64,000 bases of DNA, from assembly GCF_900091515.1 (NCBI RefSeq), contig NZ_LT607410.1, forward strand, positions 3,658,001-3,722,000, written 5' to 3'. This stretch comes from Micromonospora purpureochromogenes. Lineage in GTDB: Bacteria > Actinomycetota > Actinomycetes > Mycobacteriales > Micromonosporaceae. Both the position numbers and the translations under genes were made by a program. A model generated the notes under the pieces. It did no database searches. It saw only the letters and a list, made by a program, of their open reading frames with translations, and was not told where the DNA came from. This document shows, in pieces, positions 53,789-63,663 of the stretch (position 1 is its first letter; every line of letters starts with the position of its first letter).

Positions 53789-54711
53789 GCGGCCAGCGCC
53801 AGTTCCGGGCGGGGTCGGCGGACGAGGACCAGCGCGGCGGCGGTCGCGGTCGCGGTCACCAGGGCCGCGGCGGCGGCCAGCGTGAGGGCGTCCGGCCGCA
53901 GCAACGGCTGCCCGCGCAGTGCCTGCCAGGTCAACAGCATCGTGAGTACGCCGTAGGCGGCGCCCGCGACGATCACCAGCCGCACCTGGCTGCGCTCGTC
54001 CAGCCACGTCCCGAGGAACCGGCTCAGCAGGATCGCCATGATCGGCAGCGCCTGCAGGGCGTGCAGCCCCACGAAGTGCCCGATCCGCAGGTCCCCGCCG
54101 GTGGTGCTCCAGCCGACCAGCGGGAGCCCGCGGCCACCGTCCGGCACGCCCACGCTGTGCGCCCCGCCGATCCCCTCGGCCACCTCCTGGCCGGGCACCA
54201 CCATCGGGATCGCCGCCAGCATGCCGAGCAGGGACAGGCCGAGCCCCCACCCGACCGCGTACCTGGCGACCCGGTCCGCCATCGGCTGCCGCAGGACCAC
54301 GATGCCGATGACGAGGTGCGCGACGAAGAGCACCATGATCGACGCGCCCATCACCTGCCACAGCGCGGCGTTCAGCGGTGTCGTCTCGTTGTAGTGGCTG
54401 GTCGTGCCGCGCAGCACCTGCGCCACGATCACCGCCATCTCGGCCAGCGACATCGCGACGACGACCGTGCCCGCCCGCTCCGCGGTGCGGCTGCGTCGCG
54501 GCAGCAGGGAGAGCATCCAGGCGAGGGTGGTGCCGTACAGCACGAACGACACGGCGAACTTGAACGGCTTGAGCCAGATCGGGACGCCGGTGAGGATGCG
54601 GGGATCGGCGACGATGCCGATCGCGGCGACGACGGCGAGCACCGCCATTCCGGCGACGAAGACCATCATGGGGCGGTGCCAGTGTGCCGCCCGGCGCAAT
54701 GCGGTAGTCAT
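53785..54711 (-). CDS. Unknown multi-span membrane protein heading a two-component operon
   Basis: The 308-residue protein has about eight hydrophobic segments and a loop rich in Gly near residues 185-205 (EGIGGAHSVGVPDGGRGLP). Histidines and aromatic residues in IGHFVGLHALQALP could bind a cofactor, but I recognise no family. ATG 54711 is the first codon of a four-gene operon. Its 5' end and leader are part of a duplicated structured element (54690-54810). Confidence 0.75.
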   Translation of the reverse strand: MTTALRRAAHWHRPMMVFVAGMAVLAVVAAIGIVADPRILTGVPIWLKPFKFAVSFVLYGTTLAWMLSLLPRRSRTAERAGTVVVAMSLAEMAVIVAQVLRGTTSHYNETTPLNAALWQVMGASIMVLFVAHLVIGIVVLRQPMADRVARYAVGWGLGLSLLGMLAAIPMVVPGQEVAEGIGGAHSVGVPDGGRGLPLVGWSTTGGDLRIGHFVGLHALQALPIMAILLSRFLGTWLDERSQVRLVIVAGAAYGVLTMLLTWQALRGQPLLRPDALTLAAAAALVTATATAAALVLVRRPRPELALAA

Positions 54712-54810
54712 ACCTGTAGATGCTCGTGACCCGGTCCTCGGATCGCGCCCGACCTCGGGCCCCGGTTGCGGCCGGCGGTCGGAGCCGGGTCTCCTCCCAG
54801 GGGAGGAGAC
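54690..54810 (-). repeat. Structured leader element, copy A
   Basis: About 121 bases match a second copy at 58260-58378, with roughly 80-85% identity by eye. The element covers the first codons and the leader of the operon at 51455-54711. It contains a conserved hairpin GTCTCCTCC-CAGG-GGAGGAGAC (54789-54810), a second stem CCCGA..TCGGG at about 54739-54750, and a nearly invariant block GTAGATGCTCGTGA next to the start codon. Differences in the stems are in loops or keep pairing, which suggests a functional RNA or DNA structure. Confidence 0.65.
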
Positions 54811-54967
54811 GGATCATGGAACCCGGGAACGGCTGCCGGCCCGCGTACCCGGGGTGCGACCGAACCGACCGGGGGGTCGACCTGGGCCGGCGCGGGCGGC
54901 CTGTCCTGAGGTGACCGCCCGACGGTGGTCAGGGCGAGCACCGGCAGCGGATGGCGGCGGCGCACCG

Positions 54968-55003
54968 CGAGCGCCCCGGCCCGGATCCGGGCCGGGGCGC
55001 TCG
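54968..55003. terminator. 36-bp perfect palindrome, terminator of the subtilisin gene
   Basis: The two 18-base halves are exact reverse complements (half-site CGAGCGCCCCGGCCCGGA), giving a stem of 16 or more pairs around GATC. It begins nine bases after the stop codon of the protease gene on the minus strand. Confidence 0.75.
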
Positions 55004-55011
55004 GGTGTCGG

Positions 55012-56229
<1,218 letters not shown>

Positions 56230-56318
56230 GGGGGTTCCTCTCCACGTGCGGTAGGGGCGGTTGGCCCATGCCGAGGTTGCCGCAGCCGGCCGCGCCCGAA
56301 CCAGAGGGCCGAGGCATC

Positions 56319-56350
56319 CGTTATTAGAAATATATAAATCAGTATAAAAT
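56319..56350. promoter_or_regulatory. A/T-rich block, possible promoter of the subtilisin gene
   Basis: About 32 bases are almost entirely A and T in a genome of over 70% G+C. On the minus strand they offer several TATA-like hexamers (TATACT, TATATA). They lie about 90-120 bases upstream of the protease start and 170 bases before the divergent sigma-factor gene. Confidence 0.4.
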
Positions 56351-56518
56351 GGGGCACAACGTCGGACCTGGCCTTCGGCGGCCAGGTGGGCGGAGCGCTC
56401 GTACTCCTGCCGGGTTATCGCTCGATGCCGGTGCGGTGTTTCATCACCGTCGTGTTGGCGGCGGGACGGCGGACCGCTACCGTCGATCCAGCTGCACGGA
56501 GAAGGGCCCGCGACCGCG

Positions 56519-57091
56519 ATGGACACACCGTCACCCGATGCCGTACGTCGCGCCGCCGCCGGTGACCCGGCCGCCGTCGCGGAGGTCCTCAGAGGAATCA
56601 GGCCGATCGTCGTGCGCTACAGCCTGGCCCGGCTGGGGCACGTCGGCGCCGGTGGCGCCACCGCCGAGGACGTCGCCCAGGAGGTCTGCCTCGCCGTGTT
56701 GCGCGCCCTGCCGCGCTTCACCGATCAGGGTCGTCCCTTCCTCGCCTTCGTCTACGGCATCGCCGCCCGCAAGGTCGCGGACGCGTGTCGGGCCGCGAGC
56801 CGCGACCGTACGGACAGCGTCGCGGCCGTCCCGGACGCGCCGGACCCCCGCCCCGGCCCGGAACTACGTGCTGTCACGGCTGACCTGGGCGCCAGGCTCA
56901 GTGCTCTGCTGGCGCAACTGCCGGCGACGCACCGGGAGATCCTGGTGCTGCGGCTGGGGGTCGGGATGACCGCCGAGGAGGTCGGTACGGTGCTCGGTAT
57001 GACCGGAGGCGCGGTACGGCTGGCGCAGCATCGCGCGCTGACCCGGCTGCGCGTCCTCGCCGGCGACACCCTCGCCCGGATGATCCCGTGA
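56519..57091 (+). CDS. ECF-type sigma factor, second SigD/ShbA-like copy
   Basis: The 190-residue sigma factor closely resembles the one at 25907-26485 along its whole length. Shared stretches include DVAQEVCLAVL-ALPR in region 2 and VGMTAEEVGTVLGMTGGAVRLAQHRALTRLR in region 4. The next gene is an RsdA-like anti-sigma factor overlapping by 4 bases. ATG 56519 is taken as the start; GAGAAGGG lies 13 bases upstream, which is rather far. Confidence 0.87.
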   Translation: MDTPSPDAVRRAAAGDPAAVAEVLRGIRPIVVRYSLARLGHVGAGGATAEDVAQEVCLAVLRALPRFTDQGRPFLAFVYGIAARKVADACRAASRDRTDSVAAVPDAPDPRPGPELRAVTADLGARLSALLAQLPATHREILVLRLGVGMTAEEVGTVLGMTGGAVRLAQHRALTRLRVLAGDTLARMIP

Positions 57092-58191
57092 CCGCCGACG
57101 AACCCCCGCCGACCGACCCGGTCCTGCGGGACGACCGACTGTTCGACGCGCTCAACCGCGGCGAGCCGCCACCCCCCGACCACCCCGCCGACGACCCGGT
57201 GACCGCCCTGCTCGCCGACTGGCGCACCGAGCTGGTGGCTCGGTCGGAGCAGGTGGAATCCAGGCTGGAGCGGAAGCAGTCCGGGCAGGGGACGGGCTCG
57301 CCGGCGGCTCCGCCGACCGCGGCACCCCCGGCCCGCCGGCTCCGGCCCGCGGCAACCGCCGGGCTCGCTGCTCCGGCGCGGCCCGGGGGACGTCGGCGGA
57401 CGGCGTTCGCCGGTGCGGCGCTCAGCCTGCTCACCGTCGTCGGGGGCCTGTGGCTGGGCGCGGCCCGGGCCGAACCGGGCGGCCTGTTCTGGCCGGTCAC
57501 CGAGCTGGTCTACGCCGACCGGGCCGAGTCGCTGGTCACCGAACGGGAAATCGGCCGGATCCTGGACGAGGCCCGGCAGGACCTCGCCGACCGCCGGTAC
57601 GCCGACGCCCGCCACCACCTGGAGCGGGCCGCGGTCCTGCTGGGCAGCCTCGGTGACGACGAGACCGTCGTCCGGCTGCGGGGCGACATCGACGAGCTCC
57701 GCCGCCTGCTGCCGTCCCCCGCCGCGACGGCCCCGGCGCCGCCCGACGCGGACATCGGCACCGCCACCGTGCCGGTGCCGTCCGACCCGGACGGAACCGC
57801 CACCGTGCCGGTGCCGCCCGACACGGACCCCGCCACGTCCTCCGTCCCGGTGCCTCCACCGGACGATCCGGCGGCGTCGCACACCCCGGCCCGGCCGACA
57901 CCGACCGCACCGGCACCAGCGGGCCGGCCGAAGAAGCCGGCCGGAGGGGCCCCGGACGGCCGGCCGCACACCCCGACGGGGGGCCCGCCACGGCAGGTGC
58001 CGCCGGCCCCCACCGCCGTGCCGCGCGGCGGGAAGCCCCACCCGGACGGCGGGCCCGTCACGCGCCCCCGGCAGCCGGTCGGCGCTCCGTCCGCCCCGCC
58101 GTCCGCGACCCTGCCGTTGCCGGCCGGGCCGGATCGCGCCCCGGCCTCCCCGAGCGTGCCGGGGAGCGCCGGCCAACCGTCAGGGGCCTGA
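57088..58191 (+). CDS. RsdA-like membrane anti-sigma factor, second copy
   Basis: The 367-residue protein has a sigma-binding-like N terminus (RDDRLFDALNRGE, VTALLADWRTEL), one membrane helix at about 108-126 and a helical segment (EIGRILDEARQDLADRRYADA). A Pro/Thr/Ala-rich tail of about 150 residues follows, containing an imperfect tandem repeat TATVPVPSDPDG / TATVPVPPDTDP. GTG 57088 overlaps the sigma-factor stop. The tail is longer than in the paralogue at 25026, and may cross the cell wall. Confidence 0.78.
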   Translation: MTADEPPPTDPVLRDDRLFDALNRGEPPPPDHPADDPVTALLADWRTELVARSEQVESRLERKQSGQGTGSPAAPPTAAPPARRLRPAATAGLAAPARPGGRRRTAFAGAALSLLTVVGGLWLGAARAEPGGLFWPVTELVYADRAESLVTEREIGRILDEARQDLADRRYADARHHLERAAVLLGSLGDDETVVRLRGDIDELRRLLPSPAATAPAPPDADIGTATVPVPSDPDGTATVPVPPDTDPATSSVPVPPPDDPAASHTPARPTPTAPAPAGRPKKPAGGAPDGRPHTPTGGPPRQVPPAPTAVPRGGKPHPDGGPVTRPRQPVGAPSAPPSATLPLPAGPDRAPASPSVPGSAGQPSGA

Positions 58192-58259
58192 CGCGGCCGG
58201 CACGGGGGCCGGGACGACACTGCCCCCGATCGGTCGGATCGGAGCTCGTACCGGGTGGC

Positions 58260-58378
58260 CCGGCGCACCTGGTGGTCATGCCGGTAGATGCTCGTGAGCC
58301 CGCCTCCCGACCGCGCCCGACGTCGGGTCCCGGATGCGGCCGGCGGTCGGAGCCCGGTCTCCTCCCTGGGAGGAGGCG
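58260..58378 (-). repeat. Structured leader element, copy B (no gene attached)
   Basis: This is the second copy of the element at 54690-54810. It keeps the start-codon region (ATGACCACC on the minus strand), the GTAGATGCTCGTGA block, the CCCGA..TCGGG stem and the terminal hairpin GTCTCCTCC-CTG-GGAGGAGGC (58357-58377), where an A-to-G change keeps a G-U pair. Similarity stops about 7 codons into the reading frame, and no related gene follows. The hairpin is 12 bases after the FkbM stop codon and may terminate that gene. Confidence 0.6.
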
Positions 58379-58389
58379 GCGCGCGGGCG

Positions 58390-59172
58390 CTACCTCGTGG
58401 TCGGTGCCACGCAGTAGACGTCCCCGGAGTTGACCTCGTGGGGCAGCGACCGGAGACGCTCCGCCAGCTCCGTCGCCGACATCCACTCCCCGAACGCCAG
58501 GGCCATGTCGTCGCCGAACGCGATGTTGAACGCCTCGAAGCCGAGCGCGGTGAGGCGGGCGACGCAGCGCCGGGCCACGGCCCGCTCGATCGTGGTGAAC
58601 TCGAAGGAGAGCGCGGGCAGCGGGCGGCTCAGCCCCGCCAGCACCGCCTCCTCGAAGCCCTCCACATCGATCTTGACGAAGGTCGGCGTGCCGTGGCGGC
58701 TGATCAGGGAGTCCAGCGTCGTGGTGGCCACCTCGACCGTGGCGTCCCACACCTCGTCCTCCCAGCCGCCGGCACCGTGCGCCGCCTGGAGGAAGTGCGC
58801 GGACGCCGTGGTCACCGTGGGATTGCGGGAGTTGACGTGCAGGCGGACGCTGCCCTCGTGCGCCCCGCAGGCCGCCTCGACGACGACGATGTCGTTCTCG
58901 CCGGCATAGAGGTGCCGGATGGCGCGCACGCACAGGCGTTGCGGCTCCACGGCCACTACGCGCGCCCCGAGGCGGCGGAAACTGCCGGTCCGGTCGCCCA
59001 CGTGGGCCCCGATGTCGAAGACCACGTCGCCGGGCCGGACGAAGCGGGCGTAGAACGCGTCCATCGCCGCCTCGCGCGCCGGATCGCCGTAGTAGGACTC
59101 CAGCGACCGGCGCAGCGACGACATGGCCGGATCAGCCTTGAGTGCCTCCACCGCGCGGGTACGAGCCCTCAC
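58390..59172 (-). CDS. FkbM-family methyltransferase
   Basis: The 260-residue SAM-dependent methyltransferase has motif I VVFDIGAHVGDRTGSF, motif II VVAVEPQ, and FVKIDVEGFEEAVLAGL, the FkbM signature. It probably O-methylates a sugar or natural product; the target is unknown. GTG 59172 is a tentative start (a TTG at 59220 and an ATG at 59124 are alternatives) because no clear ribosome-binding site is present. Confidence 0.85.
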   Translation of the reverse strand: MRARTRAVEALKADPAMSSLRRSLESYYGDPAREAAMDAFYARFVRPGDVVFDIGAHVGDRTGSFRRLGARVVAVEPQRLCVRAIRHLYAGENDIVVVEAACGAHEGSVRLHVNSRNPTVTTASAHFLQAAHGAGGWEDEVWDATVEVATTTLDSLISRHGTPTFVKIDVEGFEEAVLAGLSRPLPALSFEFTTIERAVARRCVARLTALGFEAFNIAFGDDMALAFGEWMSATELAERLRSLPHEVNSGDVYCVAPTTR

Positions 59173-59286
59173 CGGAAGACCGTAGCCCGGACCGGGCCGG
59201 GAAACGCCGGCAATCGACAAGAGTCAGGTGATCCCCGGCCGGGCGGGGGAGCCCACCGCCGGCCGCCGACGGGGCAGGATGGGTGG

Positions 59287-60024
59287 GTGGACATCGAGCC
59301 GGTCGACTGCGCCCCCGAGCAGCGGTTCCGGCGGGCGATCCTGGGGCAGCGCTGGGAGCATCTCACCTTCCTGCACTGGGCGGTCGCGCCGGAGCTGGTC
59401 GCGCCCCTGCTGCCCGCCGGCACCCGTCCGGACACGCTCGACGGGCTCAGCTACGTCGGCCTGATCGGTTTCCGGATGGTGGGGCTGGGCCTCGGCACCG
59501 GGCCGGGGGTGCCGTACTTCGGCAGTTTCTGGGAGACCAACGTCCGGCTCTACTCGGTCGACCACACCGGCCGGCGGGCCGTGGTGTTCCGTTCGCTCGA
59601 CGCGTCCCGGCTGGTGCCGGTGCTGGTCGCCCGGGCGACCCTGCGACTGCCGTACCTGTGGTCGGCGATGCGGCTGGACCGCGACGGTGACCGGTACACC
59701 TACCGGTGCCGGCGGCGCTGGCCCGGCCCGGTCGGAGCGTCGAGCCGGATGGAGGTACGGGTGGGGGAGCCGATCGCCGAGCCGACCCCGCTGGAGCACT
59801 TCGTCACCGCCCGCTGGGGCCTGCACACCCGCGCGTACGGGCGCACGCTGCACCTGCCGAACTGGCATCCCCGCTGGCCGCTGCACCGGGCCGAGCTGCT
59901 GAGCCTGGACGACGAACTGGTCGCCGCCGCCGGGTTGCCGCCGCCGGCGGGACCGCCAGCCAGCGTGCTCTATTCGCCCGGTGTGCCGGTCCGGTTCGGC
60001 CCGCCGGTCACCCTGCCCGCGTGA
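59287..60024 (+). CDS. DUF2071 (YqjF-like) protein
   Basis: The 245-residue soluble protein is of the DUF2071 family. Typical stretches are QRWEHLTFLHWAVAPELVAPLLPAG, SYVGLIGFRM, PYFGSFWETNVRLYSVD and HFVTARWGLHTRAYG. The family resembles acetoacetate-decarboxylase folds, but its function is unknown. GTG 59287 starts the conserved region and lacks a good ribosome-binding site. Confidence 0.85.
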   Translation: MDIEPVDCAPEQRFRRAILGQRWEHLTFLHWAVAPELVAPLLPAGTRPDTLDGLSYVGLIGFRMVGLGLGTGPGVPYFGSFWETNVRLYSVDHTGRRAVVFRSLDASRLVPVLVARATLRLPYLWSAMRLDRDGDRYTYRCRRRWPGPVGASSRMEVRVGEPIAEPTPLEHFVTARWGLHTRAYGRTLHLPNWHPRWPLHRAELLSLDDELVAAAGLPPPAGPPASVLYSPGVPVRFGPPVTLPA

Positions 60025-60073
60025 CCGCGGCGCTCGTCGCTCGGCGAGGCGGGACGGGACCGGCGCGCCGTCG

Positions 60074-61411
60074 TCATCTGGTGCCGGTGGCCGACAGGAC
60101 GGGCAGGCGGGCCAGGACGTTGGCGGTCGCGACCCGCACCGGATCGGGGTCGGCCCAGCTCCAGTTCGGGTGGGCCCGGTTGGTGAGGAGCACGAAGACG
60201 GTCCGGCGGGCGGGGCTCACCAGCAGCGACGTGCCGGTGAAGCCGGTGTGCCCGAAGGTGGTGGGGGCGCTGAGCCGACCCATGAACCACGGCTGGTGCA
60301 GCACCACGCCGAGCCCGTGGTCGGCGGTCCGGTTCGGGCGGTCCGGGTCGACGGCGGGCAGCCCGGCGTTGGCGTTGGTCAGCATCCGGCGGACGGTGCC
60401 CTCGGCCAGGATCCGCTGTCCGCCGTAGGTGCCGCCGTCGAGCAGCAACTGGCCGATGACGGCGACCTCCTGGGCGGTGCTGAAGATGCCGGCGTGCCCG
60501 GCGATGCCGCCCAGGTGGTTGGCCACGTCGTCGTGCACCACGCCCCGGAGCAGTCCCCGCGAGCAGCGGGCGTCGGTGGCGACCAGCCGGGTGGCCCGGT
60601 CGGTGGCGCTGAGCCAGGTGTTCGGGTTGAAGCCGGTCCAGCGCAGGCCGAGCGGGTCGGTCAGCTCGGTCTTCAGCGCCTGGTCGAGCCGTTGGCCGGT
60701 CACCTTCTCCACCAGCCTGCCCACGACCATCAGCCCCACGCTCGAATAGCGGAACACCCGGCCCGGGATCGCCCCGCTGACCAGCTGGGTGGCCAGGACG
60801 GCCTGCCACTTCTCGGTCAGCGTGGCGTAGCCGGTCACCGTGGCACCCACGGGGAGCCCGCTGGTGTGTGCGAGCAGCATCGCCACCGTGACGGCCGACT
60901 TGCCGGCGCCGGTGAACTCCGGCAGGTAGCTCACCACCGGCGCGTCGAGGTCGAGTCGGCCCTTGTCAACCTGCCGCAGGGCGAGGAGGGACGTGTAGAC
61001 CTTGGTGATCGAGGCGAGGTCGAAGATGGAGTCGGTGCGCATCCGGACCCGCTCGCCGGCGGGCAGGAGGACCGGCCCGGCACCGAAGCGCAGGGCCTCG
61101 CCGACGGCCGCCTCGGCGTACGGCTGCCCGCCGTTGAGCGCGAGCGCGACCGCCCCGGCGTACATCGGGTGGGCGGGGTTCTGGCTGGTCGGCTTCAGGT
61201 AGCCGGTGAGCACGGTGGTCAGCCGCCGGCTGACCGGGGAGGTGCGGACGACCGACCCGGTGACCGCGGCGGCGCCCTGGCCCGGGGCCGGCGCACTCGG
61301 CGTCTGCCACGAGCCGGCGCGGCCCGCGGGCGGTGCCGCCCGGCAGCCGGCCAGCGCCGCCGTGGCGGCGGAGAGCCCGAGTCCGAGCAGCGTGCGACGG
61401 TTGACCGGCAT
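60074..61411 (-). CDS. Class C beta-lactamase-like serine hydrolase, Tat lipoprotein
   Basis: The 445-residue exported hydrolase is of the beta-lactamase/penicillin-binding-protein C class. The N terminus NRRTLLGLGLSAATAALAGC combines a twin-arginine pattern with a lipobox (Cys23). The active-site SITK has Ser134 and Lys137; YSS replaces the usual YxN, and GHTGFTG supplies the third motif. An esterase or peptidase role is likelier than antibiotic resistance. ATG 61411 starts the signal peptide. Confidence 0.87.
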   Translation of the reverse strand: MPVNRRTLLGLGLSAATAALAGCRAAPPAGRAGSWQTPSAPAPGQGAAAVTGSVVRTSPVSRRLTTVLTGYLKPTSQNPAHPMYAGAVALALNGGQPYAEAAVGEALRFGAGPVLLPAGERVRMRTDSIFDLASITKVYTSLLALRQVDKGRLDLDAPVVSYLPEFTGAGKSAVTVAMLLAHTSGLPVGATVTGYATLTEKWQAVLATQLVSGAIPGRVFRYSSVGLMVVGRLVEKVTGQRLDQALKTELTDPLGLRWTGFNPNTWLSATDRATRLVATDARCSRGLLRGVVHDDVANHLGGIAGHAGIFSTAQEVAVIGQLLLDGGTYGGQRILAEGTVRRMLTNANAGLPAVDPDRPNRTADHGLGVVLHQPWFMGRLSAPTTFGHTGFTGTSLLVSPARRTVFVLLTNRAHPNWSWADPDPVRVATANVLARLPVLSATGTR

Positions 61412-61533
61412 GGCTGGATCATGCCAGGCCAGCGGGTGTGCAGACACCGTCGTCGGCAACACCGGCGTGGTCGCCGCCACCTGGCGCCTCGTCGCGCACG
61501 CCGCCGGCGGGGTCGCCGACCGCGACGCACCCG

Positions 61534-62862
61534 CTAGGCCGGTGGCTCGTCGGCGGCCTGTTCGTGCCAGCGGGCGCGCCAGGCGGCCTCGTGCTTCTCG
61601 TAGGTCGTCCGCTCGTCGAGGGCCGCCTGCCGCAGGGCTCGCCGGGAGTCGGCCATCACCACCACCTCGACGGCCACCAACGCCATGCAGATCGCGGTCA
61701 GCAGGGCGAAGGCGGCCAGTCCCGGCAGGTGGGTCGCGACCGGGATGGCGGCGGCGAGCACGAGCACGGTGCCGACCCGGCTCCAGGACAGGGTGCGCAG
61801 GGTGCGCAGCTGGAACAGCATGTCCGCGCACAGGTAGCAGATCACCCCGCCGAACAGCAGCGGTACGCCGGGGCCGTGCGCCGGCTCGGCGAGGCTGACC
61901 GACGGGTCGGCGATCTGCCGCACGATCTCCTCGGCACCCAGGGCGAACAGGATCACCCCGGCGATCATCACCAGGTGCAGGTAGGCGTACGCGTCGCGGG
62001 CCATCGACACCCGGGCGTGCCCCTGCGCGACGTGCTGCGCGATCCGGGCGGCCGGTGCGACCACGTCGTAGTGCGCCCACCACAGGGCGGCGGTGAAGAC
62101 GATGCCCAGCACGGCCGCGGTGATCGCCGGCCAGGTGACCGGCTGGCCGAGCAGGTTGCCGCCGACGCCGACGGAGATGATCGACTCGCCCAGCGCGATG
62201 ATCAGGATGAGGTCGTAGCGCTCGGTCCAGTGTTCGGCGGAGGTGACCATCCAGCCCCACGCGCCGGCGACCAGTCCGGCGCTGTACTGCAACAGGACGA
62301 CGCTGACCCACAGCCCATCCCGGACCAGCCCGGCCCGGCCCGCGTCCTCGATCTGCGGCGGGATCAGCGCGGCGCCCAGCAGCAGCAGGGTGCTGGCCAC
62401 CAGCTCCGGGGAGTACTTCAACAGCAGTCGCCGCTCGCCCGGCCGCTCCTTGGCGACGTGCCAGTACAGCAGCAGGTGCAGCCCGCGGATCACCACGTAA
62501 CTGATCGCCACCACCATCGGCCCGGCGGCCGTCTGTTTCGGGTCGCCGAACGCCTGCGGCAGCGACAACGCGAAGCAGAACACCGCCGCCATCCCGGCGA
62601 CCATCAGCACCGGGACGAAGCCTTCGCCCAACCGGACCCGGGTGGCCACCACGCTGTGCACCACCCAGCACCACCACAGCACGGCCAGCACGAGCATGGC
62701 GTGCAGCAGTTGCCGACCGGTGATGTTGGCGGCGGTGGCCCGGGTGATGATGAAGAAGGAGAAGACGAAGACCAGGTCGAAGAAGACCTCGAACCGGTCC
62801 ACCCGGGCGCCCGGCGCGATCCCGACGGCCGGCCCCAGTCGCCCGCGCCACCGGTTTCCCAC
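61534..62862 (-). CDS. Low-temperature-requirement LtrA-like membrane protein
   Basis: The 442-residue protein is of the LtrA family, with about eleven membrane segments, the N-terminal FEVFFDLVFVFSFF and the internal ERYDLILIIALGESIISVG, both typical. The biochemical role of the family is not established. The start is uncertain: GTG 62862 fits the family length, and GTG 62916 would add 18 residues. Confidence 0.83.
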   Translation of the reverse strand: MGNRWRGRLGPAVGIAPGARVDRFEVFFDLVFVFSFFIITRATAANITGRQLLHAMLVLAVLWWCWVVHSVVATRVRLGEGFVPVLMVAGMAAVFCFALSLPQAFGDPKQTAAGPMVVAISYVVIRGLHLLLYWHVAKERPGERRLLLKYSPELVASTLLLLGAALIPPQIEDAGRAGLVRDGLWVSVVLLQYSAGLVAGAWGWMVTSAEHWTERYDLILIIALGESIISVGVGGNLLGQPVTWPAITAAVLGIVFTAALWWAHYDVVAPAARIAQHVAQGHARVSMARDAYAYLHLVMIAGVILFALGAEEIVRQIADPSVSLAEPAHGPGVPLLFGGVICYLCADMLFQLRTLRTLSWSRVGTVLVLAAAIPVATHLPGLAAFALLTAICMALVAVEVVVMADSRRALRQAALDERTTYEKHEAAWRARWHEQAADEPPA

Positions 62863-62928
62863 CAACCCACTGTGCCAGCCGAGGACCGGCCGGGGGCCGA
62901 ATTGGCAGCCGGCCACTTCACTCGATCG

Positions 62929-63126
62929 CTACTCGCACCTGTCCTCGGCGCCCCGGCCGTACGGTTCGCAGCAGTCGACCCGGTGGCGGTACACCCGCAG
63001 GTCACGCCCGCTCCGGTGGGCCCGCTCGGAGGTGATCTCGTACAGGCAGGCCTGCCACCGGACGGTCTCCCCGCCGCCGGGGACGACCTGACCGTCACCC
63101 GGCCCGCCGCGCAGCAGCACCTCCAC
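62929..63126 (-). CDS. Small protein, GGPxDG-type, unknown function
   Basis: This is a possible 65-residue protein beginning EVLLRGGPGDGQVVPGGG, a pattern I associate with small actinobacterial and phage proteins, and continuing WQACLYEITSE with a conserved-looking RVYRHR. The start is GTG 63126. TAGCGT lies about six bases upstream on the minus strand, which would give a leaderless mRNA. Confidence is limited by length. Confidence 0.5.
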   Translation of the reverse strand: MEVLLRGGPGDGQVVPGGGETVRWQACLYEITSERAHRSGRDLRVYRHRVDCCEPYGRGAEDRCE

Positions 63127-63300
63127 CCGATCGACGCTACGTGGTGTCCAGGCCGGGAGCAGGTGGTACGACCGCTCTGCCCGCCCGGCGGCAGCTAGGT
63201 GACCGATGCCCGTGGGACCGGTCGATGCCGGTGCGGCGATCAGCGTCCGACTTCCACCCAGGTCTGGACCTGGCCCTCGTCAACCCGCATACTTAGGTGG

Positions 63301-63663
63301 ATGGCTAAGCATTCCGGCGATGGTGGCGACGCGGTCGACGCGTCGCTGGACGACGTGTTCCACGCGTTGTCGGACCCCACCCGCCGGCGCGTCGTCGAAC
63401 TCCTGGGCCGGGGCCCCGCCACGACCAGCGACCTCGCGCGTCCGTTCGAGATGGCACTGCCGTCGTTCACCCAGCACCTGAGTGTTCTCGAGCGCTCGGG
63501 CCTGGTGACCTCGGAGAAGAAGGGACGGGTGCGGACCTACCGCCTGGCGCCCCGGTCGCTGGAGGGGGCCGACAACTGGCTCGCCGCGCAGCGTGCGCTC
63601 TGGACCCGCCGCCTCGATCAACTCGATTCGCTTCTCTACGACCTGAAGGAGCAGCAGACATGA
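63301..63663 (+). CDS. ArsR-type regulator paired with an SRPBCC protein
   Basis: The 120-residue winged-helix protein is of the ArsR family, with DVFHALSDPTRRRVVELLGRGPAT and the recognition helix LPSFTQHLSVLERSGLV. There are no metal-binding cysteines, as in the subgroup coupled to AHSA1/SRPBCC proteins. ATG 63301 lies seven bases after CATACT, so the message may be leaderless. The stop overlaps the ATG of the next gene. The short inverted repeat CTTAG-N8-CTAAG across the start could be its operator. Confidence 0.88.
   Translation: MAKHSGDGGDAVDASLDDVFHALSDPTRRRVVELLGRGPATTSDLARPFEMALPSFTQHLSVLERSGLVTSEKKGRVRTYRLAPRSLEGADNWLAAQRALWTRRLDQLDSLLYDLKEQQT

Noticed and set aside
54720..54914. 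Similar short peptides encoded by both copies of the 120-bp repeat on the plus strand (starting MLVTRSSDRAR and MLVSPPPDRAR)
   Set aside because: Differences between the copies are mostly non-synonymous and keep RNA pairing instead, so the conservation is not at protein level.
57760..57850. Tandem repeat in the second anti-sigma gene considered as a CRISPR or mobile-element signal
   Set aside because: It is in frame, Pro/Thr-coding and imperfect, typical of low-complexity linkers.
57510..58268. Minus-strand frame opposite the second anti-sigma gene
   Set aside because: It arises from the Pro/Thr-rich tail read backwards; the sense-strand gene has the membrane helix and sigma overlap that support it.
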